From positions 186,001 through 250,000 of the forward strand of contig NZ_JARVSD010000004.1 of assembly GCF_030209445.1 (NCBI RefSeq): 64,000 nt of DNA. The letters are read 5' to 3'. This document shows positions 36,575 to 45,243 of this stretch, in pieces. The DNA is from Promicromonospora sp. MEB111 (GTDB lineage Bacteria > Actinomycetota > Actinomycetes > Actinomycetales > Cellulomonadaceae). Below the pieces are notes generated by a model. That model saw only the letters and a program-made list of their open reading frames with translations, had not been told where the DNA came from and did not search any database. The position numbers and the translations under genes were made by a program. Every line of letters begins with the position of its first letter. Position 1 is the first letter of the stretch.

Positions 36575-39500
36575 ATGCACGACGACATCACACTGACCAC
36601 CGGGCGCGCGCACCGGGTGCTGACCGAACGGATCTGGCCCGCGGTCCACGAGACGTCGGTCCCGCTCGAGGTCGAGTGGCACGCCCTGCCGGGGGAGCCG
36701 ATCCCGCCGGCCGAGGGTCTGGCCCTCGCGATGCAGCCGTACGAGGTGGGCACCCCGTGGGGCCCCGCCTGGGGCACCACCTGGTTCCGGCTGACGGGCA
36801 CCGTGCCCGCCGAGTGGGCCGGGCGCACCGTCGAGGCCGTGGTGGACCTCGGCTTCGACGTCGACCGGACCGGGTTCCAGGCCGAGGCGCTGGTCTACAC
36901 GCCGGACGGCAGCCCGGTGAAGTCGATCAACCCCCGCAACCAGCACGTGCCCGTGGCCGACGCCGCGGCCGGCGGCGAGCGGGTCGAGCTCTACCTGGAG
37001 GCCGCGTCCAACCCCGTGCTGCTGGGGCACAACGTCTTCGAGCGGACGACGGAGGGCGACACCGCCACCTCGTCCCCGCACCCCCTGTACACGACCCGGC
37101 GCATCGACCTGGCGATCTTCGAGTCCGAGGTGCACGACCTCGCCCTCGACGTCGAGGTGCTGCTCGAGCTGCAGGCCGAGCTGCCCACCGGCCCGCGTCG
37201 CATGCGCGTGCTCCAGGCCCTCGACGACGCCCTCGACGTGCTCGACCTGCAGCGCATCCCCGAGACCGCCGCCGCGGCCCGGGCGGCGCTCGCGGACGTG
37301 CTGGCCAGCCCGGCCGAGCACAGCGCCCACGAGATCTCCGCCGTCGGCCACGCCCACATCGACTCGGCCTGGCTGTGGCCCGTGCGGGAGACGATCCGCA
37401 AGGTCGCGCGCACGACGTCGTCCATGGCCGACCTCATCGGCCGCACCGACGACTTCGTGTACGGCATGTCGTCCGCGCAGCAGTACGCGTGGGTCAAGGA
37501 GCACCGGCCCGAGGTGTGGACCCGGGTCAAGGAGGCCGTCGCCTCCGGACGGTTCCTGCCGCTGGGCGGCATGTGGGTCGAGTCCGACACGGTGATGCCG
37601 TCGGGCGAGGCGCTGGTGCGCCAGTTCTCGCAGGGGCAGCGCTTCTTCGAGCGGGAGTTCGGGCAGCGGTCGCACGGCGTGTGGCTGCCGGACTCGTTCG
37701 GTTACTCGCCGGCCCTGCCGCAGCTCGTGCGCCGCGCCGGGTTCGACTGGTTCTTCACGCAGAAGATCTCCTGGAACCAGGTCAACGTCTTCCCGCACCA
37801 CACGTTCTGGTGGGAGGGCATCGACGGCTCGCGCGTGCTGACGCACTTCCCGCCGATGGACACCTACAACTCGCAGCTCTCGGGCGAGGAGCTGGCCAAG
37901 GCGACCCGCCAGTTCCGCGAGTCGCGGCGCGCCACGGGCTCGATCGCGCCCGTCGGCTACGGCGACGGCGGCGGCGGCACCACCCGCGAGATGACGGGCC
38001 GGGCCAAGCGGCTCGCGAGCCTCGAGGGCAGCGCGAAGGTGCGCTGGGAGCACCCGGACGCGTTCTTCGAGCGCGCCCGCGAGGAGCTGGTCGCGTCCGG
38101 GACGGATGACAGCGCTGTCTGGGTGGGCGAGCTCTACCTGGAGCTGCACCGGGCGACGCTGACCTCGCAGCACCGGACCAAGCAGGGCAACCGCCGCAAC
38201 GAGCAGCTCCTGGTCGAGGCCGAGGCCTGGGCGGCCACGGCGTCGGCCCGGACCGGGGCGGACTACCCCTACGAGGAGCTCGACTCGCTGTGGCAGCAGG
38301 TGCTGCTGCTCCAGTTCCACGACATCCTGCCGGGCACGTCCATCGCCTGGGTGCACCGCGAGGCCGTGGCGCAGCACGCGGCGATCACGGAGGGCGCGCA
38401 GGCGATCATCGAGCGCTCCCTGCGGACCCTGGTCGGCGACGGCGAGGTGGCCCTGCGGGCCAACCCCGCGGTGTTCGCGCAGGCGGGCGTGCCGGCCCTC
38501 GGTGTGGCCCCGGCGTCCGCCCCGGCCGCGGCGCCGAGCACCCTGGAGGAGCTGCCCGACGGTGGGTACTTGCTGGCCAACGAGCAGGTCCGGGTCACGC
38601 TGGACGCCGCCGGCCACGTGACGTCCGCCGTCGACCTGGCCTCCGGCCGCGAGGCGGTGGCGCCTGGCCGCGAGGCGAACGTGCTCCAGCTCCACCAGGA
38701 CTTCCCGAACAAGTGGGACGCCTGGGACGTGGACCGGTTCTACCGCAACTCGGTGACCGACCTGCGCGAGGCCGAGAAGGTGACCGGCACCGTGGAGGAC
38801 GGCGTGGCCGTCGTGACGGTGCACCGGCAGTTCTCGGCGTCCAGCCTGGACCAGGTGATCACGCTCGCGCCGGGCAGCCGCACCCTCGAGGTGGACCTGC
38901 GGACCGACTGGCACGAGACCGAGAAGTTCCTCAAGGTCGCCTTCCCGCTCGACGTGCGGGCCGAGCACGTGGCGGCCGAGACCCAGTTCGGCTTCCACAA
39001 GCGGGTCACGCACACCAACACGAGCTGGGAGGCCGCCAAGTTCGAGACGTCGATGCACAAGTGGCTGCTGGCCGAGGAGCCGGGCTTCGGCGTCGGGCTC
39101 GTCAACGACTCGTCCTACGCCTACGACGTGACGCGCGAGGTGTCCGAGCAGGGCGTGGCGCCCGCGCCGGGCGTGCCGGAGGTGACGACGACCGTGCGGC
39201 TGTCGCTGCTGCGCGCGCCGCGGTTCCCCGACCCGGAGACCGACCAGGGCCTGCAGACGCACCGGTACGGCCTGGTCGTCGGCGCGGACACCGCCGTGGC
39301 GACCGAGGCCGGCGCGACGTTCGGCGCGCGGCCGCGTGAGCTGCGCGGGGCGGCCGGCTTCGAGCCGCTGGTCGGCGTGGCCGGCGGCGTGACGCTGTCG
39401 GCGGTCAAGCTCGCCGACGACCGGTCGGGCGACCTCGTGGTGCGCGTCTACGAGGCGCACGGCCGCCGCGCGTCGGGCGCCGTGACGGTGGCGGCGCCGG

Positions 39501-39634
39501 TGAGCGGGGCCCGGACCGTCAGCCTCCTCGAGGACGACGTCGACGGCGGCGAGGTCGACGTCACGGCGGACGGCACCGTGACGGTCGAGCTGAGCCCGTT
39601 CGAGGTGCGCACGCTGCGTTTCGCCCTGGCGTAG
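36575..39634 (+). CDS. GH38 alpha-mannosidase
   Basis: This 1019-residue cytoplasmic exo-mannosidase shows no signal peptide. The family 38 zinc and catalytic segments are present: GHAHIDSAWLWP near residue 262, and the nucleophile Asp in WLPDSFGYSPALPQ. The zinc-binding QFHDILPG follows near residue 585, then the C-terminal beta domains. It starts at ATG 36575 with GGGGAGG upstream. With the sugar-binding lipoprotein and GH92 enzyme downstream it forms a mannoside-degrading cluster, probably for yeast mannan or N-glycans. The exact linkage preference is not readable. Confidence 0.94.
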   Translation: MHDDITLTTGRAHRVLTERIWPAVHETSVPLEVEWHALPGEPIPPAEGLALAMQPYEVGTPWGPAWGTTWFRLTGTVPAEWAGRTVEAVVDLGFDVDRTGFQAEALVYTPDGSPVKSINPRNQHVPVADAAAGGERVELYLEAASNPVLLGHNVFERTTEGDTATSSPHPLYTTRRIDLAIFESEVHDLALDVEVLLELQAELPTGPRRMRVLQALDDALDVLDLQRIPETAAAARAALADVLASPAEHSAHEISAVGHAHIDSAWLWPVRETIRKVARTTSSMADLIGRTDDFVYGMSSAQQYAWVKEHRPEVWTRVKEAVASGRFLPLGGMWVESDTVMPSGEALVRQFSQGQRFFEREFGQRSHGVWLPDSFGYSPALPQLVRRAGFDWFFTQKISWNQVNVFPHHTFWWEGIDGSRVLTHFPPMDTYNSQLSGEELAKATRQFRESRRATGSIAPVGYGDGGGGTTREMTGRAKRLASLEGSAKVRWEHPDAFFERAREELVASGTDDSAVWVGELYLELHRATLTSQHRTKQGNRRNEQLLVEAEAWAATASARTGADYPYEELDSLWQQVLLLQFHDILPGTSIAWVHREAVAQHAAITEGAQAIIERSLRTLVGDGEVALRANPAVFAQAGVPALGVAPASAPAAAPSTLEELPDGGYLLANEQVRVTLDAAGHVTSAVDLASGREAVAPGREANVLQLHQDFPNKWDAWDVDRFYRNSVTDLREAEKVTGTVEDGVAVVTVHRQFSASSLDQVITLAPGSRTLEVDLRTDWHETEKFLKVAFPLDVRAEHVAAETQFGFHKRVTHTNTSWEAAKFETSMHKWLLAEEPGFGVGLVNDSSYAYDVTREVSEQGVAPAPGVPEVTTTVRLSLLRAPRFPDPETDQGLQTHRYGLVVGADTAVATEAGATFGARPRELRGAAGFEPLVGVAGGVTLSAVKLADDRSGDLVVRVYEAHGRRASGAVTVAAPVSGARTVSLLEDDVDGGEVDVTADGTVTVELSPFEVRTLRFALA

Positions 39635-39645
39635 CGCCCGCGTGG

Positions 39646-39683
39646 CCGGACCCGCAGTTCACCCGGGTGAGCTGCGGGCCCGG
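39646..39683 (+). terminator. Hairpin after GH38 gene
   Basis: CCGGACCCGCAGTTCACCC and the facing GGGTGAGCTGCGGGCCCGG pair over 19 bp with two mismatches, 12 bases past the stop. It separates GH38 from the lipoprotein gene. Confidence 0.7.
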
Positions 39684-39812
39684 TCCGCCGGGGCACCTTG
39701 ACACCCGTACGCTCGGGCACGATGCACTGGTCCGCGCCAAACCGCTCGAGCCGACCGGGAACGGCGACATCGATCCCAGACGCGACGAAGCCTCTGCCGG
39801 AAGGAACTGTCC

Positions 39813-41090
39813 ATGACCATCACGAGGATCGGGGCCGCGGGGACGGCCCTGGCCGTCGTGGCCGCCCTGGGCGGCTGCACCCTCGACGGCGGGGGCGCCA
39901 CGGATCCGGACGGCGGCGCGCAGGACGTGACCGGCGAGGTCACGCTGCAGACCTGGTCGCTCAAGCCCCGGTTCACCGAGTACGTCGAGGGCGTCATCGC
40001 TGACTTCGAGCAGGAGTACCCGGGCACCGAGGTGACGTGGCTCGACCAGCCCGGCGACGGCTACTCGGACACGGTGCTCGCGCAGGCCGCCGCGGGCGAG
40101 CTGCCCGACGTCACGAACCTGCCGCCCGACTTCGCGCTCACGCTGGCCCGCGAGGGCCTGCTCACCGACCTCACGACCGTGGACGACACCCTGGAGGACA
40201 CCTACGTGCCCGGGGCGCTGGCCGCCTACCGGTACGCGGGGCTCGAGGGCACGTTCGGCTTCCCGTGGTACCTGACCACGGACCTGAACTACTGGAACAC
40301 CGCGATGTTCCAGGAGGCGGGGCTCGACGCGGGGTCGCCGCCGACCAGCCTCGACGAGCTCGTCGCGCAGGCGCGGATCATGCACGACGCGACCGGCGGG
40401 TACCTCATGAGCCGCAAACCCGGCGTGGGCGACTTCGCGGCGGCGGGCATCCCGGTGCTGTCCGACGACGGCACCGAGCTCACGTTCAACTCGCCCGAGG
40501 CGGCCGAGCTGCTCGACGTCTACCGGGACGCCTACGCCGAGGGCCTCATGCCCGACGACGTGCTCACGGACGCCTACCTCGGCAACAGCCAGCTCTTCGC
40601 CGAGGGCAAGGTGGCCTGGTCGACCGGCGGCGGCAACTTCATCAACAGCGTGCTGGAGACCAACCCGGCGCTGGAGGGCCAGATCACCTCCTCGCCGTAC
40701 ATGGGCGCCACCCCGCTGTACGTCCAGGGCCTGTCGGTCTCGAACACGTCCACGAACCTGCCGACGGCGGTGGCGCTGGCCCGGTTCGTCACGAACGCCG
40801 TCAACCAGGAGGCGTTCTCGGCCGAGGTGCCCGGCGTCTTCCCGTCCACGGCGGCCTCGCAGGAGAACCCGGACCTCGCGCGGAGCGACGGCACGCCGCA
40901 GGGCGACGCCAAGGCGATCGCGTTCAGCAACCTCACCACGGCGCGGGTGCTGCAGCCGGTCGAGATCAGCGAGGCGATGACCACGGTCATCAACCAGCAG
41001 CTCGCGGCGGCGATCACGGGAGACAAGACGTCGGCGGAGGCCCTCGACGCCGCCGTCGCCGAGTGCAACAAGCTGCTCGCCGACCAGTGA
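39813..41090 (+). CDS. Sugar ABC transporter substrate-binding lipoprotein
   Basis: This 425-residue extracellular solute-binding protein is of the family 1 type. The signal peptide ends in a lipobox (ALGGC, Cys22). The mature part shows VTLQTWSLKPRFTEYVEGVI, AAGELPDVTNL and FGFPWYLTTDLNYWN, as in oligosaccharide-binding proteins. A GGAAGGA ribosome site precedes the ATG. In normal clusters two permease genes follow; here there are none, only a LacI fragment. The protein must use permeases encoded elsewhere or be stranded. The mannose-containing substrate is inferred from the neighbours. Confidence 0.9.
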   Translation: MTITRIGAAGTALAVVAALGGCTLDGGGATDPDGGAQDVTGEVTLQTWSLKPRFTEYVEGVIADFEQEYPGTEVTWLDQPGDGYSDTVLAQAAAGELPDVTNLPPDFALTLAREGLLTDLTTVDDTLEDTYVPGALAAYRYAGLEGTFGFPWYLTTDLNYWNTAMFQEAGLDAGSPPTSLDELVAQARIMHDATGGYLMSRKPGVGDFAAAGIPVLSDDGTELTFNSPEAAELLDVYRDAYAEGLMPDDVLTDAYLGNSQLFAEGKVAWSTGGGNFINSVLETNPALEGQITSSPYMGATPLYVQGLSVSNTSTNLPTAVALARFVTNAVNQEAFSAEVPGVFPSTAASQENPDLARSDGTPQGDAKAIAFSNLTTARVLQPVEISEAMTTVINQQLAAAITGDKTSAEALDAAVAECNKLLADQ

Positions 41091-41092
41091 GA

Positions 41093-41257
41093 CCGCACCT
41101 GACCATCATCACGGTGCCGACGGACTTCTCGCAGGACGAGGCCGCGGCAGCAACCAGGGCGCTCCTCGCCCGCGACGAAAGGCCAACTGCAATCGTCTAC
41201 GACTCCGACGTCGCTGCGCCCGCTGCGACGACAACGCTGTCATGGGTCCGCGCATGA
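41093..41257 (+). pseudogene. Remnant of a LacI-family regulator gene
   Basis: The 55 codons after the lipoprotein stop read like the middle of a LacI ligand domain: TIITVPTDFSQDEAAAATRA, then LLARDERPTAIVYDSDVAA. After that the similarity ends and a stop follows. The DNA-binding domain and the first half of the ligand domain are missing, as is the C-terminal third. The fragment is direct evidence that a deletion has joined the lipoprotein gene to the GH92 gene. Confidence 0.75.
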
Positions 41258-44200
41258 CCGGGCCCGCACACGTCCCCGCCGGACGCCCCGGCGCCGGCCT
41301 GACCAGCGAGCACGCCACCCGCGTGCGGCACCACGGCGAGGGCCGCACCGTGCTGCTCGACGGGCTGGACGTGCCGGTCGAGGCCGGCACCGAGCTGCGC
41401 TACGCCGTGCTGCCCGTGCTCGACGAGAAGCTGACCTACCGCTCCACCTACGTGGCGCTCGACCTGCAGCTCGACGACGGCACGTGGCTCTCCGCCACCG
41501 ACCCCGGGCGGGACCTGCTGGACCAGCACGGGATGCCCGCGACCGCCGTCGGGCAGGGGGAGGCCCGGATCCTGGTGCCCGACCACTGGAACCTGGTCCG
41601 CGTGGACCTGGGCCCCGTGGCTCAGGCGCTCCCGGGCCGCCGCGTGCGCGCGGCCGCCGCCGTGACCGCCGCGCCCGACGGCGGGCGCACCGAGGCGTGG
41701 TTCGACACGGTGTCGGTGGGGCGACGCGCCCCGCGTACGGTCACCGGCCGCACGGACCTCGTGGACACGCGGCGCGGCACCCACTCCTCGGGTGCCTACT
41801 CGCGGGGCAACAACGTGCCCGCCGCCGCGGTGCCGAACGGCTTCACGATGTGGGTCCCGCTGACCGACGCCGCCTCCGAGCGCTGGCTGTACTCCTGGGC
41901 CGCGCACAACGGCCCGGACAACCGGCCGCGCCTGCAGGGCGTGGGCATCTCGCACGAGCCGAGCCCGTGGATGGGGGACCGCGACCAGCTCGCGTTCCAC
42001 CTCGTGCCCGCGGGACCCGGCGACGACGTGCCGGACGCCGGACTCGACGCCCGCTCGATCGGTTTCTCGCACGACGACGAGACCGCCCGCCCGCACCGGT
42101 ACGACGTCGGCCTGGACGGCGGCGCGCGCGTGGCCGTCGCGGCGTCCGACCACGGCGGCGTGCTCCGTCTCACGTTCCCGGACGGCGCCACGACGGGCCA
42201 CCTGCTGATCGACGCCGTGGGCGATTCCGGCGCGGACGGCGCGCCCGTGTCCGTGACCGTGCACGACGACGGCACGCTCACCGGCTGGAGCGACCACGGC
42301 AGCCCGCTGTCGGTGGGCCGCAGCCGCATGTACGTCGTGGGCCGGATCTCCCGGCCGGTCCTGCGCACGGGCCGCGCCCGCGGACGGGACCACGCCACGT
42401 ACGCGACGGTGGCGCTGGACGCCGGGGCGGACGCGGCCGGGGCCGACGCGGGCCGCACGGTCGAGGTGCGCGTGGCGACGTCGTACATCAGCGAGGAGCT
42501 GGCCTGGCTCGCGCTGGAGCGCGAGGTGTCCGGCACCTTCGACGAGGTCGCCGACGCCGCCCGCGCGCAGTGGGAGGAGCGGCTCGGCGTGCTCGACGTC
42601 GAGGGCGCCGCCGAGGAGCAGCGGGTCACGCTCTACTCGAACCTGTACCGGCTCAACCTGTACCCGTCGTCGTACACGGAGGTCGGGGCCGACGGCGCGC
42701 CCGTGCACGCCTCGCCCGTGCTCGACGGCGCCCCGGTGGTGCCCGGCGAGATGTTCGTGAACCACGGGTTCTGGGACACCTACCGCACCTGCTGGCCCGC
42801 GTACGCCCTGCTGTACCCGGAGGTCGCGGCACGGCTCGCCGACGGGTTCGTGCAGCAGTACCGCGAGGGCGGCTGGGTCGCCCGCTGGTCGTCGCCGGGG
42901 TACGCCGACCTGATGACGGGCACGTCGTCCGACGTCGCCTTCGCCGACCTGTACCTGCGCGGCGTGGACCTGCCCGATCCGCTGGCCACCTACGACGCCG
43001 GGCTGCGCAACGCCACGGCGCTGCCCACCCGGTCCGGCGTGGGGCGCAAGGGCCAGGAGTTCGCGCTCACCCACGGCTGGGTGCCGCGCGACGTCGAGGA
43101 GTCGGTGTCGTGGAGCCTGGAGGGCTACATCAACGACGCCGGGCTGGCGCGGATGGCGCAGGCGCTCGCGGACGCGCCCGGGACCCCGGAGGGACGCCGC
43201 CGTGCCCTGCGCGACGAGGCCGCCTACCTGCGGCAGAGCGCGCTCGGCTACGTGCACCTCTTCGACGCCGCCACGGGGTTCTTCCGGGGGCGCGCCCGGG
43301 ACGGCGAGCTCGACCCGGCCCCGTTCGACCCGGACGCGTGGGGCGGCGACTACACCGAGTCCGACGCCTGGAACTTCCTGTTCCACCCCGTGCACGACGG
43401 CGCGGGGCTGGCCGCCCTGCACGGCGGCCGTGCCGGCCTGGAGCGGCTGCTGGAGCGGTTCTTCGCCGCGCCGGAGCGGGCGGACAAGCCGGGGAGCTAC
43501 GGGTCCGCGATCCACGAGATGTTCGAGGCGCGTGACGTGCGCCTGGGCCAGCTCGGGCAGTCGAACCAGGTGTCGCACCACATCGCCTGGACATGGTCGG
43601 TCGCCGGGCGGCCGGACCGCACCCAGGAGGTCGTGCGCGAGATCCTGACGCGCCTGTGGACCGGCAACGACATCGGGCAGGGCTACCACGGCGACGAGGA
43701 CAACGGCGAGATGTCGGCCTGGTACGTGCTGGCCGCGCTCGGGCTGTACCCGCTGGAGATCGGCTCGCCGCGGTGGGCGGTCACGTCACCGCTGTTCGAG
43801 CGGGCGGTGGTGCACCGGCCTGACGGCGACCTCGTGATCGAGGCACCGGGAGCGGCCGGGCGGCAGTACGTGGCGGGGCTGGACGTGACTGGTGGTGACG
43901 GCGCGGCTGGTGTCGACGCGGCCGCGGCCCGGGCGGTCACGACGCCGTCGATCGACAACGGTGACCTCGTCGGGGGAGCGACCCTGCGGTTCGCGCTGTC
44001 CGAGACCCCGACCCGGTGGGGCGTGCCGGCGGACGGCGACGAGGCTGGTGCTCGTGCTGCTGAGGTCGGTGCCGGGTTGGCTTCCGACCGGCCGTGGCGG
44101 CGCGCCGACGGCGCCTGGCGCGGTGCCGAGGGCTCGCTGCCGCACCTGACCGACGGCGACCTGACGACGTCGGCCGTGGTGGACGGCACGCTCGACTGGG

Positions 44201-44484
44201 CGCCCGCCGCCGACGTCCCGGCGGGGGCCGTGCTGCGCGCCTACACGCTGGTCTCGGGCCCGTCGGCCGAGCCGTCGACCGTCGAGGCGGCGTCCGGACC
44301 GCCGTCGGCCTGGCGTCTGGTCGGGGCCGACGGGCGGGTGCTCGACGAGCGGTCCGGCGAGGAGTGGCGCTGGCCGAGCCAGCTCCGCCCCTTCGTGCTC
44401 GACGAGCCCGTGCCGCTCGCGGACCTCCGCCTGGAGCTGGCCGGACCCGGTGCCCTCGCCCAGATCGAGCTCCTCCTGGGCTGA
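41242..44484 (+). CDS. GH92 alpha-1,2-mannosidase
   Basis: This is a 1080-residue family 92 exo-mannosidase, a calcium-dependent inverting enzyme class. The core motifs are present: FWDTYRTCWPAYALLYPE, WSSPGYADLMTGTSSDVAFAD and the strongly conserved GDEDNGEMSAWYVLAALG. The last 140 residues look like a galactose-binding beta-sandwich. No signal peptide is seen. The N-terminus begins in what is normally the middle of the first beta-sandwich domain of larger GH92 proteins, and neither ATG (41242 or 41254) has a ribosome site. The 5' end may therefore be altered by the deletion that left the LacI remnant. Confidence 0.92.
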   Translation: MGPRMTGPAHVPAGRPGAGLTSEHATRVRHHGEGRTVLLDGLDVPVEAGTELRYAVLPVLDEKLTYRSTYVALDLQLDDGTWLSATDPGRDLLDQHGMPATAVGQGEARILVPDHWNLVRVDLGPVAQALPGRRVRAAAAVTAAPDGGRTEAWFDTVSVGRRAPRTVTGRTDLVDTRRGTHSSGAYSRGNNVPAAAVPNGFTMWVPLTDAASERWLYSWAAHNGPDNRPRLQGVGISHEPSPWMGDRDQLAFHLVPAGPGDDVPDAGLDARSIGFSHDDETARPHRYDVGLDGGARVAVAASDHGGVLRLTFPDGATTGHLLIDAVGDSGADGAPVSVTVHDDGTLTGWSDHGSPLSVGRSRMYVVGRISRPVLRTGRARGRDHATYATVALDAGADAAGADAGRTVEVRVATSYISEELAWLALEREVSGTFDEVADAARAQWEERLGVLDVEGAAEEQRVTLYSNLYRLNLYPSSYTEVGADGAPVHASPVLDGAPVVPGEMFVNHGFWDTYRTCWPAYALLYPEVAARLADGFVQQYREGGWVARWSSPGYADLMTGTSSDVAFADLYLRGVDLPDPLATYDAGLRNATALPTRSGVGRKGQEFALTHGWVPRDVEESVSWSLEGYINDAGLARMAQALADAPGTPEGRRRALRDEAAYLRQSALGYVHLFDAATGFFRGRARDGELDPAPFDPDAWGGDYTESDAWNFLFHPVHDGAGLAALHGGRAGLERLLERFFAAPERADKPGSYGSAIHEMFEARDVRLGQLGQSNQVSHHIAWTWSVAGRPDRTQEVVREILTRLWTGNDIGQGYHGDEDNGEMSAWYVLAALGLYPLEIGSPRWAVTSPLFERAVVHRPDGDLVIEAPGAAGRQYVAGLDVTGGDGAAGVDAAAARAVTTPSIDNGDLVGGATLRFALSETPTRWGVPADGDEAGARAAEVGAGLASDRPWRRADGAWRGAEGSLPHLTDGDLTTSAVVDGTLDWAPAADVPAGAVLRAYTLVSGPSAEPSTVEAASGPPSAWRLVGADGRVLDERSGEEWRWPSQLRPFVLDEPVPLADLRLELAGPGALAQIELLLG

Positions 44485-44601
44485 CCCGCACGTCCAGGCG
44501 CCGGCGCTGCGAACGGCACCTCCCTCGTGCCGGTCGCGCAGCGTCCGGGACGGCGGTTCCCGGCTGCGCCCTCAGGGCCTTGGCGAGACCGTGGTCCCGG
44601 G

Positions 44602-44653
44602 ATGTGAGATCTGGGCAAGGATCATTGACTTCTATGGGTTCCATTCGTATCTT
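44602..44653 (+). promoter_or_regulatory. Promoter of the SAM-riboswitch sulfur operon with upstream box
   Basis: TTGACT (44625-44630) and TATCTT (44648-44653) have a perfect 17-base spacer. The 11-mer ATGTGAGATCT (44602-44612) lies 12 bases upstream of the -35. The same 11-mer stands 13 bases upstream of the -35 of LLM-3, so it is a candidate activator or repressor site. Bases 44485-44601 before it show nothing recognisable. Confidence 0.65.
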
Positions 44654-44710
44654 CTGTGACATCGAGACCAACCGCACTTATCCGATCGGAGAGATGTAGA
44701 AAGCCTCGAC

Positions 44711-44795
44711 AGGTCATGAGTTCCGACGCGAAGCCCCGGCTGGTCGGACGGCAACCCCCCGCGCGGGTGGGTGCCCCGGGTGAGGACCAGGTCCA
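44711..44795 (+). promoter_or_regulatory. SAM-IV riboswitch
   Basis: The sequence follows the SAM-IV consensus. It has GGTCATGAG at the start and a perfect stem TCCGAC/GTCGGA (44722-44727 with 44743-44748) enclosing AAGCCCCGGC. The conserved GGCAACC comes next, a C-rich/G-rich hairpin, and GTGCCCCGGGTGAGGACC closing the outer stem (44712-44715 with 44785-44788). S-adenosylmethionine binding by this class switches off downstream genes. The operon below contains an O-acetylhomoserine sulfhydrylase-type gene, a fitting target. The class boundary with the SAM-I/IV variant is less certain than the SAM call itself. Confidence 0.9.
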
Positions 44796-44858
44796 CCGCC
44801 GCCGGCGGATGACAACACGCGTCGCTCGCCGATGGGCGAGCAGGTGAGGAGAACGACG

Positions 44859-44972
44859 ATGACCCGGAGCGCTGCCCCCGCCGTCCACGTGTCCCTGCCG
44901 TCCCGGAACGTCTCCGCGCGGGCTGGTGCTGCCCCGCGCGAGGAGATGTGTTGTCACTGTTCCTGTCGCTGA
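44859..44972 (+). CDS. Cysteine-rich leader peptide
   Basis: This short frame encodes 37 residues and ends in MCCHCSCR, with four cysteines in the last seven positions. It has an excellent ribosome site (GAGGAG, 44846-44851) and lies 64 bases after the riboswitch. Leader peptides with a C-terminal Cys run before sulfur genes are known in Actinobacteria to sense cysteine supply by ribosome stalling. Its final bases CTGTCGC can pair with three GCGACAG repeats just downstream. The peptide itself is probably without other function. Confidence 0.82.
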   Translation: MTRSAAPAVHVSLPSRNVSARAGAAPREEMCCHCSCR

Positions 44973-44974
44973 CG

Positions 44975-45016
44975 GCGACAGGCTGATCGCGACAGCCTGA
45001 CCGCGACAGCCCCGAC
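44975..45016 (+). repeat. Three 14-bp tandem repeats complementary to the leader end
   Basis: Units start at 44975, 44989 and 45003, each beginning GCGACAG. All three can pair with CTGTCGC at 44963-44969, which includes the last leader codons. An internal stem CAGGCTG/CAGCCTG (44979-44985 with 44993-44999) competes with this. The layout suits an attenuator with alternative structures. Confidence 0.7.
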
Positions 45017-45243
45017 GCGCCGACCGGCCGCAGCCAGCCACCGGTCCGCCGCCCGGAACTCCTCTCGGCGTCGCACGCCGAGCCCCGGCCGTAACCGGCC
45101 CTCACGTCCCTGACCGGACGCCTCACTCCTGCCCTCCGGCAGCCACGCTCCCGGGTGACCCCTGGACGCCGTCGTGCACCTGCGCGCGGCGGCCGGGTCC
45201 TCCGGGCGCCGTCGCGCCGCCGCAGCCCGAACGGAGCACCGCC
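45017..45243 (+). other. Untranslated stretch before LLM-1
   Basis: 227 GC-rich bases carry no convincing gene. Short stems such as CGGCGTCGCACGCCG (about 45068-45082) and CCGGCCGTAACCGGCC (about 45085-45100) may be the terminator or anti-terminator part of the leader control. GGAGCAC just before 45244 is the ribosome site of LLM-1. Confidence 0.4.

Noticed and set aside
44689-44710. A short reading frame before the riboswitch
   Set aside because: The frames in 44640-44700 are a few codons long, lack ribosome sites and overlap the predicted -10 region.
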